From NCBI GenBank assembly GCA_049602715.1, contig JBMYRX010000003.1, forward strand, positions 5,031-69,030: a stretch of 64,000 nt of DNA, given 5' to 3'. Under the pieces are notes generated by a model. The model was not told the origin of the DNA. It worked only from the letters and a program-made list of their open reading frames with translations, and did not search any database. Below are positions 37,097 through 45,678 of the stretch, piece after piece. The first letter of the stretch is position 1; every line of letters starts with the position of its first letter. The translations under genes and the position numbers were made by a program. This stretch comes from GCA-2697345 sp049602715 (GTDB lineage Bacteria; Pseudomonadota; Alphaproteobacteria; Rhodobacterales; Rhodobacteraceae).

Positions 37097-38206
37097 TTAA
37101 TTATCACTTTTCTTTCGTTCAGCCGAAATTTCGTCAAAAATATTTACTAGCTGTGTTTCAATACTTCTAAGTCGCATTCGGCTCTCAGCGTCAGAACTAT
37201 TATCTTGTTCTTTATCATAGCGTAGTTGATCCAAAAGGTTTTCCTGACTTTGAGCTACCCTCTTCAATGCTGAGCCAACATCGTCTGATTGATCAATCCT
37301 CTCGATCAATCTTAGTACTGTTTCAACCATCTTGTCAGCACGCTCATCATTTTGCTTCCGAGAATTTTCTAGATTATCCAAAAAATCATCAAACCTCGCG
37401 TTCTGTTCTATTATATGGTTTAAGATGGGGACAAGGTCAGAATTTACTTGAGGGATTACCTCTCCTTCATTGCCTGCAAAAGAAAATTTTGTGACTGAGG
37501 ACAACCATTCCTCCATTTGACGATAAAACCGGTTTTGGCCATGTCCTGCAAAAAGTTCCAACAGCCCAACAACAAGAGAACCTGCCAGCCCGAGCAATGA
37601 TGATGAAAAAGCCGTACCCATCCCAGCCAACTGGCTCTCTAATCCATCCATTAGTTTAGCAAAAACTTCGACGCCACTTTCTCCCTCTTGTGGGTTCAGA
37701 GACCTTATCGTATCCACGACTCCTGGAATTGTTATAGCTAACCCATAAAAAGTTCCTAAAAGTCCTAGAAAGATTAGTAAATTTATTACATACCTAGTTA
37801 TATCTCTAGACTCATCCATTCGAGTTGCCACGGAGTCCAATATTGTTCTCGCAGAAGTAGATGTTACTTTCATCTTATAACCACCTGCATTTAATACCGC
37901 TGCTAGGGAAGCTAAGAGCCTTGGGGTTCTACTCGAGATAGACTCAGGTTGATTTTGAGCTACTTTTTTAATCCAAGATACTGATGACATAAGCTGTGTG
38001 ACCTGCCAAAAGCACGCTATAACTCCAAAGAGAAACACAATAAATATAAGTCCATTCAAATAGAGATTCGCTGAGACGACTGACGCTAATTGTGGATATA
38101 TAGCGTATCCACCTAAACCGGTTAATACTAACACACAAAGCATGAATAGAACTTGACGCATGGGGCCGGTAAAATCTAAACTCTTATCTTCTCCGAGAGC
38201 TTTCAT
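37097..38206 (-). CDS. MotA/TolQ/ExbB-type proton channel protein
   Basis: The 369-residue protein has four predicted membrane helices (about 18-38, 48-72, 137-160 and 198-222). The third and fourth carry LLIFLGLLGTFYGLAITIP and LAGMGTAFSSSLLGLAGSLV, the conserved core of the MotA/TolQ/ExbB channel family. A cytoplasmic C-terminal tail (about 265-369) is charged and predicted helical or coiled. It precedes the OmpA/MotB-like gene in one transcription unit and is divergent from the DUF2125 gene. Homologous pairs are widespread in alphaproteobacteria beside DUF2125 and tyrA. The role is unknown. Confidence 0.85.
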   Translation of the reverse strand: MKALGEDKSLDFTGPMRQVLFMLCVLVLTGLGGYAIYPQLASVVSANLYLNGLIFIVFLFGVIACFWQVTQLMSSVSWIKKVAQNQPESISSRTPRLLASLAAVLNAGGYKMKVTSTSARTILDSVATRMDESRDITRYVINLLIFLGLLGTFYGLAITIPGVVDTIRSLNPQEGESGVEVFAKLMDGLESQLAGMGTAFSSSLLGLAGSLVVGLLELFAGHGQNRFYRQMEEWLSSVTKFSFAGNEGEVIPQVNSDLVPILNHIIEQNARFDDFLDNLENSRKQNDERADKMVETVLRLIERIDQSDDVGSALKRVAQSQENLLDQLRYDKEQDNSSDAESRMRLRSIETQLVNIFDEISAERKKSDN

Positions 38207-38349
38207 GCTAATACCTTTTCAAAATCATCTTTAGATAAACTCATTGTAAATGCAGAGGATCATTTTTCCAAGTTTATTATAAATATCTTTTAGTTAAAGA
38301 ACTAGTAACTTATAGAACATGAAGAAATATCAATAAAAAAGAAGCTCTT

Positions 38350-39288
38350 ATGCGTTTACTTTTAATCATTACATCACTTTTGGCACTAATTTGGTCTAGT
38401 TATTGGATAGTTTTTTCCGTGAAATTGAAATCTGAGGTATCAGATTTCATAGAGAGCCATAATTCTGACCAGTGGTTAGTAGAATACTCAGATCTTTCGA
38501 TCAAAGGTTTTCCAAACCGCTTTGATATAACTCTCAACAAACTTTACATCAGAAACAATGACTTATCGGTTACTTGGTTGTTACCCTATTTTCAAATACT
38601 CTCTCTAAGCTATAAACCAAACCACTTAATATTGGTTTTCCCTAACACACAAACACTAGAAAATGGTAATAATAAGATCATTTTTAATACAACAGACATG
38701 TTAGCTAGTCTTAGTTTTATGGACTATAAATTTTCTGAATTAGATCAGTTCATACTAAGTATTGAGAAATCTGAGCTTAAAGGTCCCAAACATAAAATAC
38801 TAAATACCACAGCGTTAAATGTTGCAGTTAAACAAAACAAAACACATAACGGTAATTATCATCTTGGTTTCCGAGGAAACGATATTCAGTTAAATTTACC
38901 AGAAAAAAATAATTTTAATTTTATTTTTGATGTGGAAATGGCACTCGAAGAGTTGAATGGTTTGACTAATAAAAAGATGCCGAAGATTAGCACCGTAGAT
39001 ATCAAAGCTCTAAATCTCAGCTCTCCAAATTTTAATATCAATGGTAATGGAAAAGCCTCCTTCAATGATAATATTATAAAAGACGGTATTTTAAACATCA
39101 AAGCTAAAAATTGGAGAAGTTTTTTTAATACGTTATTTCCAGAGAATGCAAAACTCCGGATGGGTCTAGACCTTATTGCGCCGGTTACCCAAAACGACGA
39201 AACCTTACATTTCAGTTTAAAGTTAGAAAATGGGAATATATATCTCGGGCCCATCTTTATTGGTAGCTTAAGCAATATACTAGAATAA
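38350..39288 (+). CDS. DUF2125 domain-containing protein
   Basis: The 312-residue protein starts with one membrane anchor or uncleaved signal (about residues 2-20, LLLIITSLLALIWSSYWIVF) and then shows the DUF2125 opening: a tryptophan-rich helix, then WLVEYSDLSIKGFPNRFDIT. The rest is beta-rich, AsmA-like in character, with repeated LN/LS strands, and is probably periplasmic. The function of the family is unknown. It is divergent from the MotA-like gene (144 bases), a conserved arrangement in related genomes. Confidence 0.85.
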   Translation: MRLLLIITSLLALIWSSYWIVFSVKLKSEVSDFIESHNSDQWLVEYSDLSIKGFPNRFDITLNKLYIRNNDLSVTWLLPYFQILSLSYKPNHLILVFPNTQTLENGNNKIIFNTTDMLASLSFMDYKFSELDQFILSIEKSELKGPKHKILNTTALNVAVKQNKTHNGNYHLGFRGNDIQLNLPEKNNFNFIFDVEMALEELNGLTNKKMPKISTVDIKALNLSSPNFNINGNGKASFNDNIIKDGILNIKAKNWRSFFNTLFPENAKLRMGLDLIAPVTQNDETLHFSLKLENGNIYLGPIFIGSLSNILE

Positions 39289-39328
39289 TAAATCTTTATC
39301 GTACAAACAATATGGGCCCTCTAATACT

Positions 39329-40249
39329 TTATCTTTTAACTCTGCCAAAATCGGGAGCATCAGTATCTTGCCCAGCTTCAATTACTCCACGCCTTATTTC
39401 GCGAGTTCGAGTAAAATATTTATGTAAGAAATCGCCATCTCCAGTTCGTATAGCTCGTTGGAGAGCAAAAAGTTCCTCTGTAAAGCGGCCCAAAATCTCC
39501 AATGTAGCCTCTTTATTAGATAGAAAAACATCTCGCCACATCGTTGGGTCTGAAGCAGCGATTCTTGTAAAATCTCTGAAACCAGCTGCTGAGTATTTTA
39601 CCACTTCACTATCTGTAACCCGACGCAAATCATCTGCAACTCCTACCATAGTATAAGCAATCAAATGTGGTGCATGAGACGTCACAGCTAAAACTAAATC
39701 ATGATGGTCTGGATCCATCAACTCAACATTTGCTCCCAGCGATGACCAAAGGTTCTTAAGTTTCTCCAATCTAACTAATTCATGATCTTTTACATTTTCT
39801 GGCGTCAGTAAACACCATCTATTATCAAATAACTCAGCAAACCCCGCCTCGGGTCCAGACTGTTCAGTACCGGCAATTGGATGTGCCGGAATAAAAAGTA
39901 CTTCATCAGAAACATAAGGCATTACTTCATCTATCACCGCTCTTTTAGTTGACCCAACATCTGTTAGAGTAGAACCAATCTTCAGTTCACTTGATATTTC
40001 TTTTACAACCTCGCTCATTGCACCTACCGGTACGCACAGAATAACCAGATCCGCATCTTTTACGGCATTTTTAGGATTATCATATATTTTGTCACAAATA
40101 CCCAAAGCCCTAGCTTTTTCGCGTGTCTCGCTAGACCTCGAGTAGCCTGTAATTTCATGTGCAAGTTCACCGCGCCGTATAGCATGCGAAATGGAAGACG
40201 CTATTAGGCCCAAACCAACTAATGCCACTTTATTATAAATCTCAGTCAT
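39329..40249 (-). CDS. tyrA: Prephenate/arogenate dehydrogenase
   Basis: The 306-residue NAD(P)-dependent enzyme oxidatively decarboxylates prephenate or arogenate in tyrosine synthesis. The Rossmann motif is VALVGLGLIASSISHAI. The catalytic histidine region is FIPAHPIAGTEQSGPEAG, and TSHAPHLIAYTMV follows. It has no fused chorismate mutase or ACT domain, the alphaproteobacterial cyclohexadienyl dehydrogenase form. hisC, a frequent neighbour, is not present. It is convergent with the DUF2125 gene. Confidence 0.93.
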   Translation of the reverse strand: MTEIYNKVALVGLGLIASSISHAIRRGELAHEITGYSRSSETREKARALGICDKIYDNPKNAVKDADLVILCVPVGAMSEVVKEISSELKIGSTLTDVGSTKRAVIDEVMPYVSDEVLFIPAHPIAGTEQSGPEAGFAELFDNRWCLLTPENVKDHELVRLEKLKNLWSSLGANVELMDPDHHDLVLAVTSHAPHLIAYTMVGVADDLRRVTDSEVVKYSAAGFRDFTRIAASDPTMWRDVFLSNKEATLEILGRFTEELFALQRAIRTGDGDFLHKYFTRTREIRRGVIEAGQDTDAPDFGRVKR

Positions 40250-40355
40250 ATCTCTTACTCATCGATAATTATTAATTTCATTACAATTTTCACATAGTTG
40301 CTATTGGTTGCCATCAGTTTGTCTACAGAAATATTAAATTGTATCTTAAACTGAT

Positions 40356-42536
40356 CTATAAGAAATTATAAGGATCAATATCAATTTTAATTTTTACACC
40401 GTTTATAGCTTTAGACTTTAAGACCCAGTCTCTCAGCGGTTTCTGTACTGAAGTTTGTAAATCAGCTTTTATTAACATTCTATTTCTATACATACCTTTT
40501 ATCCGCGATATTGGTGCTGGTGCAGGGCCAAAAACTTGTATACCCAAAACTCGAAGCATACGGCCATTCTTTAACAAAGCTCTTCCTACTTCCTCAACTT
40601 TTTTAAGATTAACACCATATATAATAATACTAACGAAGCGTCCAAAAGGAGGTACTTTCGCTTTTTTCCTATCGATTGCTTCAAGTCTCCAAAAGTCCTC
40701 TAAGTCCGAGTCAACGATTGCCTTTATTACTCTATGATCCGGTTGATAGGTTTGAATAAAAGTCTCTCCAGCTTTAAGATCACGGCCAGCTCTTCCTGAA
40801 ACTTGACTAATCATCTGAAATGTCTTTTCAGCAGCTCTCAAATCAGCTCCTTGCAAGCCTAAGTCTGCATCAATTACGCCAACCAAAGTCAAATTGGGAA
40901 AGTTGTGACCCTTTGCTATAAGTTGCGTACCAACAACTATATCAATCTCTCCATGAGCTATTTTTATTAATTGTTCTTTCAAAACTATAGCTGTTTTTTG
41001 TAAATCCGAAGACAAAACAGCTATTTTGGCATCTGAGAAGAGCCTTTGAACTTCAATTCCTAACCTTTCAATACCTGGGCCAATCGCTGATAAGGTCCCC
41101 TGACTTCCACATGTAGTACATTTCTCTGGTATTGAATTAATATTCCCACACTGGTGACACATTATACGATTTAGTTTTTTATGCTGAACCATTCTACTGT
41201 CACACTGATTACAACTAACCTGTTCCCCACAAGACTGGCAAAGAGTAATTGGAGCAAAACCACGGCGATTCAAAAATAGTAGGCTTTGCTCACCTTTAAT
41301 CAACCTCTCACGAATCTGATCGACTAACGTTGGAGAGATCCAATTACCTCGTTCAAGTTTTTCTAACCTCATATCTATAGTTTTGATTTTTGGTATAAGT
41401 GCGCCACCATATCTGAAACTTAAGTCTACCCCCAGATACTTGCCTTTTTCTACGTTAACCCAGCTTTCTAAGGAAGGTGTGGCAGAAGCTAAGATTACCC
41501 TGGCAGAATTAATTACACCCCTGAGGACTGCCATATCTCTAGCATTATAAAGGACTCCATCATCTTGTTTATATGAATGATCGTGTTCTTCATCGACTAC
41601 TATCAAGCCAAGATCTTTAAATGGTAAGAATAAAGCAGATCTTGCTCCAACAATTAATTGAACATCACCTTTAGATACTGATTTCCAAACTCTACGCCTG
41701 TTTGTCAAACTTATTCCTGAATGCCATTCTCCAGGCATAGCCCCAAATCTTTCTTCAACCCTTGAAAGGAATTCTGAAGTCAAACCGATTTCAGGTAGTA
41801 GTACTAATGCTTGCTTATTTTGTTTGATGCAATCAGCAATACTCTCAAGATAAACTTCCGTTTTTCCTGAGCCGGTAACGCCTTTTAATAGAATTGCATT
41901 ATGTCTTTTTGACCCTCTTATTTTTTCTAAAGCGAACTTCTGGTCTTTTGATAGTTGCTTACCTTTTAATAGTAAGTCTAATTTTGGAAATGATTTATCA
42001 CGATCGTAATAATTAACCTCTAACGCATTAATAGCCTCCAATCCGTAAACGACTGAAGGGCTAACAGCACATTTTTTAGTGATCTCATTTATGTTAAACT
42101 TCAAGTCTGCATTAAGTTTCATAAATTCAAGTACTTTTTTTCTTGCAATAGTTAATCTCTTAATCTTGTCAGTTACAAATAAATATTTCTTTTCAAAATT
42201 ACTTTCAGAACCTAATTTATTTACCCTGGTTACTAATCTAAAAACCGCAGAAAGTGGCGTTATCGTATAAGATGCAAATCTTTCTATAAATTCCATCATT
42301 TCTAAACTCATCGGGTTAAAATCAAGTATTTTTTTTATTTTCTTAACTTTATGACTAGAAATCTCATCAAGGTTGACGCTCCACACAACTCCCAAGACAA
42401 CTCTATGTCCTAAGGGGACCAAAGCAAATGCTCCCAACGCACATCCATGATGAGGAACTTTATAGGCTAACATTTTACCAATCGGTTCCGTCGTCAAGAC
42501 ACTCACTATTTCATCATTTTTAAAATTTTTTTTCAT
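40356..42536 (-). CDS. priA: Primosomal protein N' (replication restart helicase PriA)
   Basis: The 726-residue superfamily 2 helicase restarts stalled replication forks. It has Walker A GVTGSGKTEVYLE, a DEEH box (LIVVDEEHDHSYKQD) and a zinc-binding insertion with four CxxC pairs (CQSC, CNQC, CHQC, CTTC) between the helicase motifs. The helicase C domain contains GTQLIAKGHNFPNLTLVG and QVSGRAGRDLKAG. All eight zinc cysteines are present. It is divergent from the fsa gene with 63 bases between them, a conserved pairing in alphaproteobacteria. Confidence 0.97.
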   Translation of the reverse strand: MKKNFKNDEIVSVLTTEPIGKMLAYKVPHHGCALGAFALVPLGHRVVLGVVWSVNLDEISSHKVKKIKKILDFNPMSLEMMEFIERFASYTITPLSAVFRLVTRVNKLGSESNFEKKYLFVTDKIKRLTIARKKVLEFMKLNADLKFNINEITKKCAVSPSVVYGLEAINALEVNYYDRDKSFPKLDLLLKGKQLSKDQKFALEKIRGSKRHNAILLKGVTGSGKTEVYLESIADCIKQNKQALVLLPEIGLTSEFLSRVEERFGAMPGEWHSGISLTNRRRVWKSVSKGDVQLIVGARSALFLPFKDLGLIVVDEEHDHSYKQDDGVLYNARDMAVLRGVINSARVILASATPSLESWVNVEKGKYLGVDLSFRYGGALIPKIKTIDMRLEKLERGNWISPTLVDQIRERLIKGEQSLLFLNRRGFAPITLCQSCGEQVSCNQCDSRMVQHKKLNRIMCHQCGNINSIPEKCTTCGSQGTLSAIGPGIERLGIEVQRLFSDAKIAVLSSDLQKTAIVLKEQLIKIAHGEIDIVVGTQLIAKGHNFPNLTLVGVIDADLGLQGADLRAAEKTFQMISQVSGRAGRDLKAGETFIQTYQPDHRVIKAIVDSDLEDFWRLEAIDRKKAKVPPFGRFVSIIIYGVNLKKVEEVGRALLKNGRMLRVLGIQVFGPAPAPISRIKGMYRNRMLIKADLQTSVQKPLRDWVLKSKAINGVKIKIDIDPYNFL

Positions 42537-42599
42537 TGCACTTTCTGCTCTATAAAAAATACTTTAGAAGCATAATTGAACTAAGCAAAGGTTATAAAA

Positions 42600-43253
42600 A
42601 TGAAATTCTTTATAGATACCGCAGAAATTGATGACATAATCGAATTAAACTCACTCGGGATAGTGGATGGCGTAACCACTAACCCGTCTCTCATTCTAAA
42701 GTCGAACAAACAGATTACAGATGTTATTAGAGCAATATCTGATGTTGTTGATGGGCCTGTCTCGGCAGAAGTTGTATCTCAAAAAGCAGAAGATATGATA
42801 GCCGAAGGATTAGAATTATTAAAAATTGGAACAAATATAACTGTAAAGGTTCCGTTAACATGGGAAGGCCTGAAAGCATGCAAAATATTAAGTAGTGAAG
42901 GGGTGATGGTTAACGTAACCCTGTGCTTTACGGTTAACCAAGCAATACTAGCCGCAAAAGCTGGCGCTTCTTTCATATCACCATTTGTGGGTCGACTTGA
43001 TGATATTAACCTCGATGGAATGGGGTTAATTTCTGATATTCGTCAAGTATACAATAACTATAACTTTGCTACGGAAATACTGGTTGCATCGATAAGAACT
43101 GTTAATCATGTTACCGAGGCCGCTTTAGTTGGGGCTGATATTGTTACTATACCGCCAAAAGTTATTAAAGCTCTAATAGCCCATCCGTTGACAGAATCTG
43201 GTCTTAAAGCTTTTGATCGAGATTGGGCTAAAACTGGCCAAAAGATTCTTTAA
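42600..43253 (+). CDS. fsa: Transaldolase / fructose-6-phosphate aldolase (TalC type)
   Basis: The 217-residue protein is the short transaldolase form. It starts MKFFIDTAEIDDI, has DGVTTNPSLI, and the Schiff-base lysine is K83 in NITVKVPLTWEG. SPFVGRLDDI and the C-terminal region including DWAKTGQ are also conserved. Family members act either as transaldolase in the pentose phosphate pathway or as fructose-6-phosphate aldolase. This cannot be separated by eye, and transaldolase activity is the common finding in bacteria that lack the long enzyme. Divergent from priA. Confidence 0.93.
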   Translation: MKFFIDTAEIDDIIELNSLGIVDGVTTNPSLILKSNKQITDVIRAISDVVDGPVSAEVVSQKAEDMIAEGLELLKIGTNITVKVPLTWEGLKACKILSSEGVMVNVTLCFTVNQAILAAKAGASFISPFVGRLDDINLDGMGLISDIRQVYNNYNFATEILVASIRTVNHVTEAALVGADIVTIPPKVIKALIAHPLTESGLKAFDRDWAKTGQKIL

Positions 43254-43283
43254 TAATTAAAACTTTAGTTTGAGAGAATAAAA

Positions 43284-43985
43284 ATGAAGGTTAAAAACGC
43301 AGAAATTATTGAAATTAGGAAAAAGATCCTAGCTGATCCAAAAATTATTCTTGAAGATATAGAGATTATGAAGGCTCTAGTTGATACTAGTGAGAGCGGT
43401 ATCGGTAGTAATGTAATCGATCTACGAAGTGTCGCCATGAGTCAGCTCGAAAGTAAAATACAAAAAACAGAGGCAGTTAATAAATCTATAGTCGCCGCTG
43501 CTTATGAGAATATAACTGGATATGAATTAATTCATAAGGCTGTATTAAATATATTGGAGGCTCAAAACTTCTCAGAACTAGAATTACAATTCTCTCGAAA
43601 TATTCAATCTATTTTAAAAATAGCTCACATTCACTTAATGATTGAACAAAATAATATCAACTACAAAGTATTGAAAGAAAATAGTTACATTTCTATTGTT
43701 AAACCCAAAGAAGTAATGAAGTATTTAAATTCATCCAATCATAAATACCAAAAAGATATAATTATGAGGAAAACTGGTAACCCAGATAAAAGGGTTTATG
43801 GCGACAAGTCTAACAACATAAAATCAGAAGCCGTAATAACTTTAGATTTAGGTAAAAATAACCCACTTGCGTTGCTAATAATGGGGTCCACTAGTGTCAG
43901 GCAATTTGAACCTAAACAAAGGACGGAGTTACTTAGCTTTTTGGGTGCAATATTAGAACGGGTTATAAGAAGTTGGTCCCTATAA
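43284..43985 (+). CDS. DUF484 family protein
   Basis: The 233-residue protein has the DUF484 pattern: an N-terminal region on the theme of a short helix, FLADPKIIL-like sequence (here ILADPKIILEDIEIMKALV) and a Q/E-rich helix, followed by a GAF-like domain (about residues 85-230) ending with the family motif ELLSFLGAILERVIRSWSL. The family is almost always upstream of xerC and overlaps it, as here (the xerC start lies 13 bases before this stop). Function is unknown. The GAF-like fold suggests ligand sensing. Confidence 0.88.
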   Translation: MKVKNAEIIEIRKKILADPKIILEDIEIMKALVDTSESGIGSNVIDLRSVAMSQLESKIQKTEAVNKSIVAAAYENITGYELIHKAVLNILEAQNFSELELQFSRNIQSILKIAHIHLMIEQNNINYKVLKENSYISIVKPKEVMKYLNSSNHKYQKDIIMRKTGNPDKRVYGDKSNNIKSEAVITLDLGKNNPLALLIMGSTSVRQFEPKQRTELLSFLGAILERVIRSWSL

Positions 43986-44908
43986 ATAATTATAAGAAAA
44001 ATTATCTGAGTTTTGTAGCAAAATGGCTAGATTATATAGGGTCTTTAAATAATCTGGCTGATAATACTAAAATAGCCTACGGAAGTGATGTAAAACAATT
44101 TTTTAAGTTTTTAGAGGCGCGTTCAGAAAGTTTTGGGAACCTGATAGAACCAAAGAGCTTAACAACTTCCGACATGCGAGCTTGGTTTTCTACTGAAAGG
44201 AAGAAAGGTACCACATCACGGTCTTTAGCCAGAAAACTTTCAGCAGTTAAACATTTTTTCGAGTGGCTTTCAGAACGAGAGAGTTTTGATGCTTCAGTTA
44301 TTCTCTCTACAAAAGCAATAAAATTCCAAAAAAAATTACCCAGGCCAATTACAAAAAATTCGGCAACAAATTTACTTTCTATTGTCAAAGATTTTTCTGA
44401 CTTAAACTGGGTTTCTGCTAGAGATACCGCAATTATAACCCTTCTTTACGGATGCGGTTTGAGAATTTCTGAAGCCTTAACCATCCACAAAAATCAAGTT
44501 CCACTAAATGATGTAGTTAGAATTATTGGAAAGGGTCAGAAAGAACGTTTAGTACCAGTTTTACCTATTGTCCAAGAAAGTGTTAATCAGTATTTGGAGC
44601 TATTACCCTTCAAACTATCACCAGCGGAACCAATCTTTCGAGGTCTCAGGGGTGGGGTGCTAAACCCTAGGTTAGTGTCTAGATTAATAGAGAACGCAAG
44701 AAATGCTCTAGGCTTACCAGAGAGTACTACCCCTCACGCAATGAGGCACTCTTTTGCAACCCATCTTCTCGAGGCGGGAGGAGATCTAAGGACTATTCAA
44801 GAACTTCTTGGTCACGCTTCTTTATCGACCACACAGGCATATACAGCAATTGACACAACTCAAATAATGAAAGTTTATAATCAGACCCACCCATTAAAGG
44901 ATGGTTAA
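43973..44908 (+). CDS. xerC: Tyrosine recombinase XerC
   Basis: The 311-residue recombinase resolves chromosome dimers at dif with XerD. The N-terminal SAM-like core-binding domain has NLADNTKIAYGSDVKQFFKF, and the catalytic domain has all active residues: R in GCGLRISEALTI, K in GKGQKERLVPV, HAMRHSFATHL, the H in LLGHASLSTTQAYTAID and the nucleophilic tyrosine there. No ATG or GTG fits the N-terminus. The TTG at 43973 overlaps DUF484 and gives a natural length, so it is the likely start. Surroundings are conserved chromosomal genes, so this is the housekeeping Xer and not a mobile integrase. Confidence 0.93.
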   Translation: MVPINNYKKNYLSFVAKWLDYIGSLNNLADNTKIAYGSDVKQFFKFLEARSESFGNLIEPKSLTTSDMRAWFSTERKKGTTSRSLARKLSAVKHFFEWLSERESFDASVILSTKAIKFQKKLPRPITKNSATNLLSIVKDFSDLNWVSARDTAIITLLYGCGLRISEALTIHKNQVPLNDVVRIIGKGQKERLVPVLPIVQESVNQYLELLPFKLSPAEPIFRGLRGGVLNPRLVSRLIENARNALGLPESTTPHAMRHSFATHLLEAGGDLRTIQELLGHASLSTTQAYTAIDTTQIMKVYNQTHPLKDG

Positions 44909-44945
44909 AAAACTTAATTTAAACTAAACTATTAAAGTAACTATA

Positions 44946-45677
44946 ATGGAACAAAATCGTATCAAAGAGAAAATAATGGATATTAAGTTTAAAGCTTTAT
45001 TGGTACACTTTCTAACTGCATCTGGTGCTGTTTTTGCAATGTTGGCTATGTTAGCGGCTGTAGATGGGAAATGGTCATTGATGTTTGTATGGCTAGTCGT
45101 AGCATTTGCGGTTGATGGAATAGATGGACCGTTAGCCAGAAAATATAATGTCAAAGAAAATGCATCAAATTTTGATGGTGTTCTTCTTGATTTAATTATT
45201 GATTATTTGACTTATGTTTTCATACCGGCATTTGCACTATTTAAGTCTGGTCTGTTTGAGGGATGGACTGGGTGGTTTATAATAATAATAATTACGTTCG
45301 CTAGCGCTCTGTACTTTGCAGATAATAGGATGAAAACAAAAGATAATTCTTTTTCCGGCTTTCCAGGTTGCTGGAATATGGTCGCAGTGGTTATATTTGC
45401 TCTCGAACCTAATTTTTGGATAATTTTAGTTTTAGTTTCGTGCTTGGCTATAGCAATGTTTTTACCTCTAAAGTTTGTACATCCAGTAAGAACTTTAAGA
45501 TGGAGGTCTATTACACTACCTATTACTTTTTTTTGGACCTTTTTTGCGGGTTGGGCAGCTTGGGTTAATTTTGATCCTAACAGCTGGGCTCACTGGGGCC
45601 TTGTATTAACATCCATGTATTTACTCCTAGCAGGAGTTATACAACAGTTGACCGAACGACAAAGAATAAGCACATAA
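44946..45677 (+). CDS. pcs: Phosphatidylcholine synthase
   Basis: The 243-residue integral membrane protein is a CDP-alcohol phosphatidyltransferase. The signature DGxDGPxAR followed by G and D residues is visible as DGIDGPLARKYNVKENASNF, then DGVLLDLIIDY. The variant with two extra residues and the NMVAVVIFAL and HPVRTLRWRS segments identify Pcs, which condenses choline with CDP-diacylglycerol. About eight helices are predicted. Pcs is found mainly in alphaproteobacteria that live with eukaryotes or in the sea and take up choline. It ends one base before the convergent ileS stop. Confidence 0.92.
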   Translation: MEQNRIKEKIMDIKFKALLVHFLTASGAVFAMLAMLAAVDGKWSLMFVWLVVAFAVDGIDGPLARKYNVKENASNFDGVLLDLIIDYLTYVFIPAFALFKSGLFEGWTGWFIIIIITFASALYFADNRMKTKDNSFSGFPGCWNMVAVVIFALEPNFWIILVLVSCLAIAMFLPLKFVHPVRTLRWRSITLPITFFWTFFAGWAAWVNFDPNSWAHWGLVLTSMYLLLAGVIQQLTERQRIST

Positions 45678-45678
45678 A

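Noticed and set aside
35056..38206. Zorya defence system
   Set aside because: No ZorC, ZorD or ZorE effector gene is adjacent, and the coiled coil is on the OmpA partner; neighbours are core genes.
43973..44908. Phage or island integrase
   Set aside because: The tyrosine recombinase is in the conserved DUF484-xerC pair among housekeeping genes, with no att repeats or cargo, so it is chromosomal XerC.
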